From the NCBI GenBank assembly GCA_003864495.1, contig ML133503.1, forward strand, positions 1,426,001 through 1,490,000: a stretch of 64,000 nt of DNA, in the 5' to 3' direction. The stretch's first letter is position 1. Each line of letters opens with the position of its first letter. A program made the translations under genes and the position numbers. Below, piece by piece: positions 40,255-52,965 of this stretch. The notes beneath the pieces are model-generated. The model was not told the origin of the DNA. It did no database searches and was given only the letters and a program-made list of their open reading frames with translations. The stretch comes from Nemopilema nomurai (Eukaryota; Cnidaria; Scyphozoa; Rhizostomeae; Rhizostomatidae).

Positions 40255-43200
40255 TCAATGTGTGATAACTTGACCATAGTACATAGGCATCATGCGTGGT
40301 CTCCTTGGATATCGACGTACAATGTCGGCTTCAGGTTCAGTGTCTGTTTGAATTGTATCATCATCATCATCAGTCTCTGATTCGATTTTTGATTCAAAGG
40401 AGTTATAAAACTTTTTGAAAAATGAGATGTTTCGAGTTATCCTATGGTCAGATCTTTCAGCGATTACTTTAGTTCCTCTGATGTCAATGACGCGATATGG
40501 CTTCGGATCGAATTTACTTGTCAGTTTGTTCTTTCTCTCTTGTTTGACGAGTACGAGATCTCCTTCATTGATGTCGGATGTTTTGTCTGTGACGTTTGTA
40601 TAGTAGCTTTGGCTTTTGTCTTGCTATCTCTATCGTTTCGTTTGACAAGCTTGTGTTTGTTGGATGGTTTCGACGTGATTCCTATGGCAGGAATCTTCGT
40701 TCTGATCACACGATTGAACAAAGTTCAGCGGGTGCAACTTGAGTTGTGCAGTGTGGTGTTGACCTATAGTTTAACAGAAATAAGTGCAGTTCCTTTCTCC
40801 AATTGTTTCCTTCAATTTTAGACGTTTGCAGTAGTTTCTTGAGAGGTCGATTGAAAGATTCTACTTCTGCATTCTGTCTAGGCCATAGTGGTGTTCCTGG
40901 TTTGAATTCAATTCCCATGTTTTCATGTATGTTTCCATTTCAATTCCGTTAAATGGTGGACCATTGTCACATATAAACTTGACTGGAATCCCGTGTGTTC
41001 CAAAAATACGATCAAGTTTTGGAATGATGCTTCCTGCTGCCGTTGATTTAACAATTTCGACTTCAGGAAAACGGCTGTATGTGTCAATGACAGACAGCAA
41101 GTATTCTCCGGATGGTACTGGTCCAAAGAAATCCGCTTTGACCGTGTGCCATGGTGCTGGTGGTAGGTCTGTTGACTGCATCGGTTCCTTGCTGTTTTCA
41201 TGTCCCGTTGCTTGGCAAGCAGTGCATTGATCTACGAATGCTTTCACTGTTTTATCGATATATGGGAACCATACTTTCTCACGCAGTAACATTTTCGTCT
41301 TAGTTGTCCCTGAATGTCCTGGTTTATGAGCAAGTTCTATAGCTTTGCGGCGTAGTGTCTGTGGTATGACGATTCTTGTGCTCTTTAGAATTATGTTTCC
41401 TGTGACAGTGAGATCCTGTCTGATGCTGCAAAGAACTTTGAGATCTCGTCTGTTGATGGTAGGATCTTGGATTTTATCCATTTCATGCCATCGATTTCTG
41501 CGAATCAGGTCCATTGCAACTTGGAGGGTTTTATCCTTTTCCGTCTCCTCCTCAATTTCTTTCAATGTCATGGCTTTTGGGACGGCATTTTTGGTGATGA
41601 AGTTTACATATTCTTCGGCAATTGTGTCTTGCTCCGAGCGATGCGACGCTGGATGTCTTGATAGGTAGTCTGATGGATTATCTGATCCTTTCTTGAACTT
41701 TACGGTAAAGCTGTAGTTTTGCAGTCGCAATTGCCATCTCTCGATACGAGCGGGTGGTTTGGCAACTGGATTGTTGAAGATTGTTTCGAGTGCCTTGTGA
41801 TCTGTAAAGACATCGAAGTTTCCTGCTCCATATAGGAACAGATGTAGACGTTCAATTCCCCATACTAGTCCTAGTGCTTCTCGTTCAGTCTGAGAATAAC
41901 GCTGTTCGACAGGTGTCAACGATCTTGATACATATGCTACGATTTTGTGATCTGTCGCTTCCGGTGACGATGTTTGAGACAGTATTGCACTAATTCCGTA
42001 TGGACTGGCATCTGTAGTGACTGCTGTGTGCTTGGCAATATCAAAGTAGGCCATAACTGGATCCGATAATAGAGCTTTCTTTATTTTCTCGAATGCTTCT
42101 TGTTGGCTTTTTCCCCATTGAAATTGTGCATTTTTCTGTGTCAGCCTTCGCAGGGGCTCTGTGATTGATGCATAGTCTTGAATAAATTTTGCGCAGTATT
42201 GAGACATTCCTAGTAGACTACGGACTTCACTTATATTCTTTGGTGGTTGTGTATTGGCAAAATCTTGTACAAGACTTGGGTCAGGGCTAACTCCTTCCTT
42301 GCTGAAGACTAGGCCGTAGAATTGAAGACGTGTTTTGTTGAAACGGCATTTCCCTTCATTGAGAGTAATTCCCTTTTCCTCGAATCGTTGCAATACTTTT
42401 TCTAATGCAGTATTGTGCTCCTCAAGGGTTTTCCCCCAGATAATTACATCATCAGACATATTTTTGGCATTGCTGATATCTTGAATAGTCTGAGAAATGG
42501 TGTTCTGGAAAATTTCTGCTGCTGAGTTTACTCCAAAACAAAGTCTTTTGTATCTCCTGAGTCCCTTGTGTGTTGTGAATGTTGTTAGATTTCTCGACTC
42601 TTCTGCCAGTGGCAGCTGATGGTATCCTTGTTTCAAATCAAGTTTAGAAAAATGACACGCACCGTTTAAATCAGCAATCAGTTCATCTGTCGTTGGCATA
42701 GGATGTCTTGTGCGTAAAATTGAGGTGTTGGGTAAACGCATGTCCACGCAAATTCTTATTTCTTCGCTGTTCTTCTTCGGGGTAATTACCAAAGGACTTA
42801 CCCATTGTGTGGCTCCTTCCACTTTTTCGATTATGTCATCTTCCTCGAGTCGCTTTAGTTCTTCCTCGACTTTCTTTCGTATGTGGAAAGGAATACGACG
42901 TTGTGCTTGGATGACTGGTTTGATTGCAGGATTTGTGTGTAGCTTAACTTCAAAGTTTTTCAAATTTCCGACGCCTTTAAAAACCTTCTTGTGCTGCTTC
43001 AACAAGTGATTGACGTAACTTGGTGAATTTACAGTGGGCTGGGCTGAATGTGTTTGTGTGGCTGTTTTTGTTTCTTGTTGCACGCTGTGTATGTTTATCT
43101 TGATAAGGTGCAAATCTTGAGCCGTTTGAGAACTGAGCAAATTCCCTTTTACGTTCTTTGCAACGTGGAATCGTGCAAGAGAAATCTTTTTACTTGTTTC

Positions 43201-44313
43201 AACAGTTTCTTCGAAAGTACCTAACAGCTGGAGTGGTGCTTTTGATCCGTAGGCAAAGATTTTGGTGTTTGACTTCGTGATCGTGACTGGTTTCCCTGTG
43301 GCATTAATTCTGTCAAACGACTTTTCATCCAGAATGTTGACACTCGCTCCTGTGTCGATGAGAAACCAAACTTCCTGTCCATTGATTTTGAGCTTAGTCT
43401 CCAATTTCTTTGTGTATTCGTTCGATTTATCCATACAGTAAACATATTCCTCTGAGCTGTCATCTGAGCTGGTATTGTCTTGTACTATGTTTACTTTCTC
43501 GCGGTTTTGTTGGCTTTTCTGACGTTGTCTGCAACAGCGAGTGAAGTGATTTTGTTTCTTGCAGTAACTGCATACTTTTCCCTTGGCAGGGCAGGGTTTA
43601 TTTCGATGAGGGTAATCGAATCCACAGTTGTAACAAATAGCTGGTTTCCGTGAAGGTGGATTTGCAGAATTGTGTTTTTGTTGTGTTTTTCCTTTCCCAC
43701 TCGGTCTGTCCCGTTTGAGCTCGATTTTCATGGCTTGCAATTTTTCTGTTGGCTCTGTGGTTTGTCTCTCTATTTCTTTTGCCTGTTCTTTACTGATTTC
43801 ATCTGTTTTGCCTTTCACCAAAATGTCGTGTAATGTGACCTCCTTTGTTTTCAGGGCGTACTTCCGCAATGAGGAACTCGAGCAACCTTGAATAATTTGC
43901 TGTTTTATTTCTCTATCCATTGAATCTGTCGGAAATAAACATGTTTGAGCTAGTTTCCTCAAGCGAGTGTGAAAAGTCTCCAAAGTTTCTTGGGGTTGTT
44001 GCTTTGCTTGGCGGAAACGAAATATTTCAAAATCTGTGTTTTGTGCTGGAGCAAAATATTCTGTGAGACTTTTGATTGCCGTGTCCACATCATCGTCTCT
44101 TCCCGTATCGGTGAGTGTTTCGAAAATGTCCTGGACTTCAGGGCCTGCTTGGTAGAGTAGCAATGCTCGCTGCTGTGTTTTATTCGAGATGTTGGCTGCT
44201 TTGAGGAATGTTTGAAATCGTTTAATCCATGTTTTCCAACGTGCAGCAAGGTTACTTTGATCGCTATGGGAATCGAAACACGGTAGTGGTGCCAGGTCAA
44301 GTTTTGCAGCCAT
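40255..44313 (-). pseudogene. Gag-Pol polyprotein of Ty3/gypsy element, frameshifted near 3' end
   Basis: An intact frame covers 44313-40861 (1150 codons): a gag-like N-terminus with WKTWIKRFQTFLKAANI; two zinc knuckles (about residues 227-261, one reading CSYCKKQNHFTRCC); protease LIDTGAS (about 318-324); RT with LDLKQGYHQLPL and NMSDDVIIWG; RNase H TDASPYG and DHKALE; integrase HHCC zinc finger (HKPGHSG ... CTACQA) and catalytic-core DFFGP and DNGPPFNG. The coding signal then moves to another frame near 40915, again near 40720 and again near 40540, and ends at a stop at 40257-40255. These breaks remove the last part of the integrase core, including the expected catalytic Glu region, and its C-terminal domain from the main frame. 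Gag and Pol share one frame. RT has SDD in place of the common YxDD, seen in related invertebrate elements. Confidence 0.9.
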
Positions 44314-44350
44314 ATTCCTTGCAAGATTTCGCTTTTTCTCGTCGCCACTT

Positions 44351-44427
44351 TATTATATCTTATGTTGGCCCGCAAGTAAATGTAAAGATCGGGAAAGAAA
44401 CTCCTTGTATATCTCTTGAACATAACA
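44351..44427 (-). repeat. 5' LTR of Ty3/gypsy element (77 bp, apparently shortened)
   Basis: Identical over 77 bp to 40031-40107. On the minus strand it begins TGTTATGTTC directly next to the target duplication and is followed by AAG and the putative primer-binding site. Compared with the inferred 151-bp 3' LTR it lacks 74 bp, exactly the distance between two TGTTATG copies. See findings. Confidence 0.85.
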
Positions 44428-44432
44428 ATTAG
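44428..44432. repeat. Target site duplication of Ty3/gypsy element (right)
   Basis: ATTAG, the right-hand copy matching 40026-40030. Confidence 0.92.
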
Positions 44433-46011
44433 CATTATCCATAAATGATTTAAACATTGCAGGCTGTACGTTGAATATAGATAGCTGTTATGCTATAGAT
44501 AATTTCGTAACGCTAAATGTCTTTACATGTATGCAAGATAGAACAAATGCCAGGGAGGGAACAAATAGAAAAGTAGGCTTTCGAAAGGGAATATCAACGA
44601 CCTTTGGAAGGGGATGGATTGGAATACCTAAAAGAGGTTCTGTTAAAACTCTATCAAAAGTAACCTCCATTGGTACAAAAATTTAAATAAATATTGATTC
44701 AAAGTAGGAGTAGTTTTGATTATGGAAGGAACTTCTTCTGTCACTTTAGTTTATAAAAATGTGACAATCATTGATTTTTTAATATCGGAAGTCATACACC
44801 AGACAGAAAATGATTCAAGTACTCAAATGAAACATGAAACCTGCTGTTAAAAACTAATCACTTAGAATATTTTGTCAAAATGTTAATTTGCATACACTTT
44901 AACAATTGTGGCCATGGGTCAATTTTCTCTTCCATGTCAGTGAAATATTCAGAAAAGATATTTCTGATCTTGACTGGATGGGAGGTTTGTTGCGATTGAT
45001 CTGAAAGCTTTTTGTGACATCAATAGAATTTGATAACAGTTGAGTGATGATTGGTATCTGCATCTTTTTTCGAGTGTCTAAAAGTTCTTCAGATAATTTG
45101 TCTTTATGCCAATATTTCGTAAATGCTTCCAAGCAATTAGTTTAATTCCTTTTGAGTACTATTCATCGTTTTTCAGAGTATTATACTTTCAATTTCAACG
45201 TATTGATATAAAAAGATAAAAAATACAACGGTTTCTGTCCCAGTAATTCTAAAGAGTAAATTTGAGTTGCCAGCAAGATATCCCTAGCTTGTTCACTGCC
45301 CTAGCTTTGCAGATTCAATATCACAATCAACAAAAAACATCCCTTTGATTCAGATCTTTTCCTTTAAAATCTTTTGTAATAGTGCTTTAGTACTTTATTG
45401 AAGCGCCATGTTTTTAATTCAATTTCATCTTTTAATTCCAGCAAAAAAGACAAATTTTGTTTATTTTCACCAATCTTTTTGTATTACATATTTGTAAACT
45501 TTAGCATCACAAAACTTTGTAAATAAAAATAATTTCTGTATTGTAGTTGCTAAGGGAGGAAAGGTTATAGGAGAGAAATGTCAATTTTATTTTGACTTTT
45601 ATGCAAAAAAATGAAGCAATAAATCTACTTTAATATGTTGTTTGCTTCCAATATAAATATAAAAATCTCTTTACATACATTTAAAAACAGCGGCAACCAA
45701 AAAAGTATATATATTTCCATAGAGTTCACGGGTAGAGTGTATCAGTAGCACTTGGAGGCCCATCGGTATAGTTCACTGTGTGAGTATTCAAACACATGTT
45801 GATTTATATTTTTATGGCATCATTTGGCAGTTTCCTATCGTCAGTTGCAATAACGCAAAAATGACAGTTCATGTGTACTCGAAAGGGAATTATAATGTCT
45901 TCATTATGTTTAATAAGTCTGTGTGTAGCATCTCTGATGATAGTTTTTCGAAGATTTTTTATGTAACTTACTGTGAGTACACAACTTTGTCTCTCCTTAG
46001 AAGGCTACAAA
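44433..46011. other. Spacer 1, right part (upstream of TSP1 gene 2)
   Basis: Non-coding DNA nearly identical to 54924-56530 upstream of gene 3. It should contain the promoter and any 5' UTR of gene 2. The short open frames are also present in the other copy but have no recognisable domain. Confidence 0.7.
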
Positions 46012-49000
46012 ATGAGCACCCTTGGAATCTTTGCTATCATTGCGATTGCAATTGCTGTTGTGACAGGTAAATATGAAATAATTACGTTGCGAATACTTTT
46101 GCCAGATTTGAGACTCTAGCAAGGTAAGAACCCAGCTTTCTCTTAATTAAGACTAACTCCATCTTTGTAGACGCCATAAGGGCTTTCTTTCTTCAAAGGA
46201 GCAATTGCTTTTCACTTTGCGCTCTGGACCCAACCCGAGCCCCAACGACTAGACATTAGAGTCCCATTTGTTATGCTTCCTTCTTGCTTAAAAGATCAAA
46301 CGGACCTTTACTGCCTGATTATTAAAAAATACATCATAAGATAGGTTTTCTTTGGCAAGAGTCCAATTCCTACTACGTTTATCACCACACAAGGACCATT
46401 TGGTGAGACAAGTTGGACAAATGTTGTAAACATTATAGTACATATGCAATTCGGGCTGACAATTTTTACGTATGTATTTGTCGGAAAAGAGGGTTTTTTC
46501 GAGAAATGTACCATGTTCACTCATTGTTAAAATGTCACATTTGTCATACTAGGTGGTTCAGAATCACCTAGCAACCGGCTGATAACGCTTCCGATTGGCT
46601 TTTTCATAGGGAAAGATGGCTGCTCACTGCTGGAAAAAAGCTTCGACTTGCTTGGTTGTTACGAGTCAAGCCAAGGAACCAGCTTAATGTTCAGTGACCG
46701 ATTAAATGTCGACTGGACCAATATCGAGAAATACATGCAAAAGTATAAGCCATTACTATATTGCGCTCAAAATGATATCACAGTCAATATTCATCGTAAA
46801 TCAGGTGATTCTGAAGAACTGAAATCAGGATCCTCCAGTAAATAAAACATAATGGAGTAGGCTCATATTGATGTAGATTTTCATTTCTACAAGATCTCAA
46901 GCGTTAAGATCCAAAATCCTTCCAGCTATCATCTTTCTTTTAATCGAAAATGTGTTTGTGATGCTCAAGTGTTTTGTGCTATGCCTTCCAGATTAGCATG
47001 TCAGTGCAGCAAAAAAGCAAAAGAAGCCAATTATGCTGGCTTTGCTTTGATGTACTACGGTGAATGCCATGGGAAGACGAAAGAGCAATTGCAGGAGCTT
47101 GAATCAAAGGCTCATCAACAGAGCAAATGCGTGGGTGATCAAACATACACTCATTGTGACAAGAGCAAGCATGAACATTGCACAGGAAAAGAGTTCGCAG
47201 AGGCTGTTTTCAAGTTTAAGAACCCCGAGGAAGAAAGTAAGAGTTTATGTTTTAAATCTTTGGAGAAAAATATCTATGGACAGTTATTTTTCATCTCGAA
47301 ATAATACGTTGAATCGCTTGCATATTGAATACATGACCATAATCTCTAGGTGTAGATGGAGGGCTTGGAGAATGGCAGCCATGGACCAAATGTGACAAAA
47401 GTTGTGGTGAAGGATGGAGAATGAGGGAGCGCAACTGTGACAACCCAGAGCCAAAAGGAAAAGGAAAAGACTGCTCGGACCTTGGTCCTTTGTCTCAAAG
47501 AGAGCAGTGCAAAGTCAAAGAATGTCCAGGTATGCCAGTCAGTCTTTTGCTAACGATTTCATTGCTGCACGATTTACATTCAGCTATAATTGGCTGTGAT
47601 GCACATGAGCCGTCTCTTTTCAGTCAATGGTGGGTATGGTTTCGTGGGGGCCTTTTGGTGAATGCAGTAAATCTTGTGGCACAGGAGAGAAAATGAGAAC
47701 AAGAAAATGTGAAAACCCTAAGCCTGCTCACGGAGGAAGGGATTGCTCGGGGCTCGGTCATTCAGAGGAAACAGTTTCATGCAGCTTGACGCCTTGTCCA
47801 AGTAGGTCGAATGCGATTTTGCTTTTTAATTCACGATTCAACTAGGAATCGGAGAACACAATTTTAATTCCTACACGGAAGCCATTTTATCCAGATAATC
47901 TTAAATTCTCTGGTTTCCTTCTCGGTGGTTTAAGACGTGGTCCCTTTCCGAAATAATACCACTACGTGTTGAATTTTCTCTGTAGTTTCAAACTTTCAAT
48001 TGTATTGACTTAGCGGAAGCCAACGTTGCCTATATCATACCAAGCTCCTTCGCAGCAGACTCACATAGACCTCTACTACATCTTCTTGGTGTATATAGTA
48101 AGTCTATGTAGAACTTTATGTAACACCGCAAAATCCGGCTTTATGTAGAAGCTGGTGTTTGTATTTACACTTGGACTCTTCTGAAAGGTTACACGAAGTG
48201 GACGCTCATTGGCAATAGCAAATACTGTCTTTTGCACTCTTTTTAAACACATACCTCTCGATTAGCAGTTGGCTGTCTATGTTTTCATCTCTAGGTAAGC
48301 TTTTGTTCATGCCGCATTCTCTGAGGAATGTCAAACGAGAAAGTTCATTGAGCATACAAAAACCACGGTTCCTCTGCATTAATCTCTATAAATTGCATAT
48401 CCTTTAATTTCATTGATTTAGTCATTCGGCACCGACGTGTCATATGACATCTCAAGTGTAACTTGACACTAATCAAGATTCAACATCAAATATTGACTCT
48501 CTTTGTCACTAAACACACAAATGCTATGCTAAAAACTAAGTTAGCACATTGAGCTATAAGCTCTTCTTCTGAGTGGTTTCATTTTGGAATGCAAAGCCAA
48601 AAAGTAAAACTCACCTTTTGAAAAACAATCTGCTCTTCAATAAATTCCATTCTCGCTTTCTTAAATAATGAAATAATCTTCACGATACTTTTTAAAATAT
48701 CTCTAAGCTTCCATTTCAACAATTTGCATTGTTACATTAATAATAAATCAGATACGACAAGATTTGTCCTGTCTGAAAAAATTTACTTCCTTTCTTGCTA
48801 TACATTAAGAACTAACTTTCAAAGATCTAACATTACGAATCAAAGATCTTTATAGTCCGACGCTTCCTCCTGTCCTCCTTATTTTAGCCTAAAAACCACT
48901 TTTGTGTTTTGCAGAAAACCAACTCTTTAATAAACAAACCTAGAAACAATGGACGAGTTGATTAATTTCATGATTTTTAAATGCAGAGTAACTTCCTTTC

Positions 49001-52000
49001 GTTCGAATCTGCCAGTAGTTATAAAAGACAGGCTAAACTTAAAGTTACATTTAAATAAAGAGAAAGGATATTCATTATAAAGGATAAACTGGATATTCAA
49101 AGGTGGAGAATGTATGAACTAGGTATGCTTTCGAAAGAAAATTTATGAAAACTGGGAGATTCTACATAACGTATATAGGGCCTGAAAACCCCTATTTAAA
49201 TTTTGGTACCTGTGTACATTTTGTGCAGAGTGAAACATTTTTCAAGGGCATGTAGAGACAAATAGAAAAAAGGTGACAATATTCAGATTTTGGCTCCACC
49301 CACCACACTTAAAACAAATCGCCAGCTCTGGCACAAACAAATCGCCACCCATTCGACACCTCAATGGCTAAAAGTATTCAATGTAGATTTTTGACTCGTA
49401 CTCTAAATCAGGGTTCAATTGTAACTCGTTTCTTGCCACTTATGAATGATCAAATTTCGGTTGGTAAGTTAAAATGGATTCACTTGCAGTTGATGGAGGC
49501 TACGGATCGTGGAGCGTCTACGGAGTATGCAGCGTTTCATGCGGAGGAGGTACAAAAGTGAGAACAAGAACTTGCAATAACCCGGCACCAGCGCACGACG
49601 GGAAGGGCTGCGCAAGACTTGGTGCCGCAACGCAAAGTGCCGCATGCAACAATGGTCCATGTAATGGTATGAGCTCAACAAAAGCACATCACCTTCGTTT
49701 CGTCCCTCTAAAAGGAAAAATTCGTTTTCACACTTTTCAATGTTTTACACAAGTTTGAGGATTTTATGATTCCAAGTCGATGAAACTACAGCTTTGCTAA
49801 TATGAACACTCTAGTGCATACGGTGATTTATGATACTGATAAAAATAAAACGAACTTCAATGTCAGTTGATTTAATTTTTCTACAGAATTAAAAACATTT
49901 CTTTTGTCGCTTGCACGTTTAGTTGCCAGTCCAGCTTGGAACAGAGGAGATGGAACTGGAGGACCAGAGGAAAACATTGGTCGTGTAGCGAACAAGGAAG
50001 AGTGCGTTGAAAAATGTCTCAAAAAGACACGCAACGGAGTAAGGGCCAACGGTGCAACAGTGGATGCCGCCACCCAGAGATCGTGTTACTGCGAGTATGG
50101 CCAAACTGGAAGAAATTCAGCAACATCCTGGATGAACACATTCATACGACCACGTGAGTTTTCAAATCACTCTTTTGAAGTACTCTCAATCTCCAGTTCA
50201 TTTAACAAAAAACATTCGTTCCCAAACAGCAATGCCTTTACATCCGAGGAAAGATCTCTTGAAAATAAACAAATATTTGTTCGCAGTTGATAAAACAAAA
50301 AATCAGCTTTAGGTAAAGAATTGATGTTTACAACTTAGGTTAAAAAAACAAGTTGCCAATTATTGAACTTTAATAAAAACATTAATAAAATCTAACGTGA
50401 ATAAAAACTGTTTTGGACTGAAAATGAAGTTTTGAAGAAAGCCAGTCACAATGAATCGAAAATTCCTCCGCTGCTGACATTATATGAAACTTTATGTTCT
50501 AGTCGATGGTGGTTACGGATCCTGGTCCGGTTTTGGATCATGTAGCAAGACTTGTGGAAGTGGAACCAAAACTAGAAGCAGGCCATGTAACAATCCCGCT
50601 CCGTTGATGGGAGGAAGAAGCTGTTCGCATTTAGGCTCAGCTACGGAGACTGTTGCTTGCAATACCTTCGCCTGCCCAAGTAAAATATTCTCTTGCAAAC
50701 ATATTCATTTCTTTCATCATTCTTCAGCTGTTTTCTTACCTTGGATATATTTTTGCCTATATTTAAACTGGTCAATAAAAATGTTTGTTGTACCAAAATA
50801 ATAAAATTTGATTGTGGAGTTGCCTTCTTTGTGTTTGTTGGTTTGTGTATTACCATGTGTCATTGGCTAATTTAGAAGTTTTTCCCCAACATTACAGTTT
50901 CCTTTCCTCAGGCTCGAGTGTCAGTTGGGCAAGAGGTGATGGTACGGGTGGAAGCGAGGAGAATATTGGAAAAGTAACCAATGCGGCAGAATGCATTGCG
51001 AAATGTTCAACAAGGAGAAGGAATGGCAAGTTGGCCAATGGTGCAACGGTGGATGCCGCCACTCAGAGAACGTGTTACTGCGAGTATGGCCAAACTGGAA
51101 GAAATTCAGCAGCATCCTGGAGGAACACATTCATCCGACCACGTAAGTGTGAATGTTATCCTCCGATAACCCATGATCCTAATACAATAAATTCAAATAA
51201 CTATGCTTCTTTAATTTCAATAATGGCAGAGAAATCAGATGTGAGTTAAGACTTCGTACCAACAACTCTGGCAAAAAATTTAGACGGTTGTGAAATTTTA
51301 AGAATATAACATAATTTGTAGCGAAAAATGAAGTTTTGAAGAAAGCCAGTCACAATGAATCGAAAATTCCTTCGCTGCTGACATTATATGAAACTTTATG
51401 TTCTAGTCGATGGTGGTTACGGATCCTGGTCCGGTTTTGGATCATGTAGCAAGACTTGTGGAAGTGGAACCAAAACTAGAAGCAGGCCATGTAACAATCC
51501 CGCACCGTTGATGGGAGGAAGAAGCTGTTCGCATTTAGGCTCAGCTACGGAGACTGTTGCTTGCAATACCTTCGCCTGCCCAAGTAAAATATTCTCTTGC
51601 AAATATATTCATTTCTTTCATCATTCTTCAGCTGTTTTCTTACCTTGGATATATTTTTGCCTATATTTAAACTGGTCATTAAAAATGTTTGCTGTACCAA
51701 AATAATAAAATTTGATTGTGGAGTTGCCTTCTTTGTGTTTGTTGGTTTGTGTATTACCATGTGTCATTGGCTAATTTAGAAGTTTTTCCCCAACATTACA
51801 GTTTCCTTTCCTCAGGCTCGAGTGTCAGTTGGGCAAGAGGTGATGGTACGGGTGGAAGCGAGGAGAATATTGGAAAAGTAACCAATGCGGCAGAATGCAT
51901 TGCGAAATGTTCAACAAGGAGAAGGAATGGCAAGTTGGCCAATGGTGCAACGGTGGATGCCGCCACTCAGAGAACGTGTTACTGCGAGTATGGCCAAACT

Positions 52001-52965
52001 GGAAGAAATTCAGCAGCATCCTGGAGGAACACATTCATCCGACCACGTAAGTGTGAATGTTATCCTCCAATAACCCATGATCCTAATACAATAAATTCAA
52101 ATAACTATGCTTCTTTAATTTCAATAATGGCAGAGAAATCAGATGTGAGTTAAGACTTCGTACCAACAACTCTGGCAAAAAATTTAGACGGTTGTGAAAT
52201 TTTAAGAATATAACATAATTTGTAGCGAAAAATGAAGTTTTGAAGAAAGCCAGTCACAATGAATCGAAAATTCCTTCGCTGCTGACATTATATGAAACTT
52301 TATGTTCTAGTCGATGGTGGTTACGGATCCTGGTCCGGTTTTGGATCATGTAGCAAGACATGTGGAAGTGGAACCAAAACTAGAAGCCGGCAATGCAACA
52401 ATCCCGCTCCGTTGATGGGAGGAAGAAGCTGTTCGCATTTAGGCTCAGCTACGGAGACTGTTGCTTGCAATACCTTCGCCTGTCCAAGTAAAATATTCTC
52501 TTGCAAATATATTCATTTCTTTCATCATTCTTCAGCTGTTTTCTTACCTTGGGCAAAAATATACCTTGGATATATTTTTGCCTATATTTAAACTGGTCAT
52601 TAAAAGTGTTTGTTGTACCAAAATAATAACATTTGATTGTGGAGTTGCCTTCTTTGTGTTTGTTGGTTTGTGTATTACCATGTGTCATTGGCTAATTTAG
52701 AAGTTTTTCCCCAACATTACAGTTTCCTTTATCAGGCTCGAGTGTCAGTTGGGCAAGAGGTGATGGTACGGGTGGAAGCGAGGAGAATATTGGAAAAGTA
52801 ACCAATGCGGCAGAATGCATTGCGAAATGTTCAACAAGGAGAAGGAATGGCAAGTTGGCCAATGGTGCAACGGTGGATGCTGCCACTCAGAGAACGTGTT
52901 ACTGCGAGTATGGCCAAACTGGAAGAAATTCAGCAGCATCCTGGAGGAACACATTCATCAGATGA
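46012..52965 (+). CDS. Secreted TSP1-repeat protein, cluster gene 2 (one exon frameshifted)
   Basis: Thirteen exons: 46012-46066 (signal peptide), 46610-46837, 46997-47236, TSP1 47350-47529, TSP1 47624-47801 (178 nt, frameshifted), TSP1 49490-49666, X 49923-50153, TSP1 50503-50679, X 50912-51142, TSP1 51407-51583, X 51816-52046, TSP1 52311-52487 and final X 52736-52965 (TGA). The fifth exon has one T more than its gene 1 counterpart (near 47640), which brings a TGA in frame a few codons later. Including it would leave only the N-terminal domain and one TSP1 unit. Because flanking phases are equal, skipping it gives a clean 777-codon protein. Compared with gene 1 there is one extra TSP1+X pair. 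It may be a functional gene using exon skipping, a partial pseudogene, or an assembly error. Confidence 0.75.
50484..52965 (+). repeat. TSP1+X two-exon modules of gene 2 (three copies, 904-bp period)
   Basis: Module starts near 50484, 51388 and 52292 are each 904 bp apart. Introns and exons are nearly identical between copies. The last copy differs in having ATCAG directly before the final X exon and a stop in place of the splice donor, as in the last copy of gene 1. Confidence 0.9.

Larger units (their letters stand above)
40031..44427 (-). mobile_element. Ty3/gypsy (Metaviridae-type) LTR retrotransposon
   Basis: A 4397-bp element on the minus strand, bounded by a 5-bp ATTAG duplication. 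Domain order is gag, protease, RT, RNase H, integrase, as in Ty3/gypsy. The 77-bp terminal repeats are identical. A likely primer-binding site (TGGCGACGAG) lies 3 bp inside the 5' LTR (right end), and a polypurine tract (GAAGAAGAGGAGAGA, minus strand, 40196-40182) lies 75 bp further inside than the 77-bp 3' repeat. This implies that the full LTR is about 151 bp and the 5' copy is shortened. The polyprotein is broken in the integrase C-terminal region, so this copy is not expected to be active on its own. Confidence 0.93.

Noticed and set aside
44471..44686. Small open frame conserved in both spacers (also 54902-55177)
   Set aside because: Its conservation is explained by the recent duplication of the whole spacer. 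Most differences elsewhere in the spacer are equally few, so there is no sign of coding selection.
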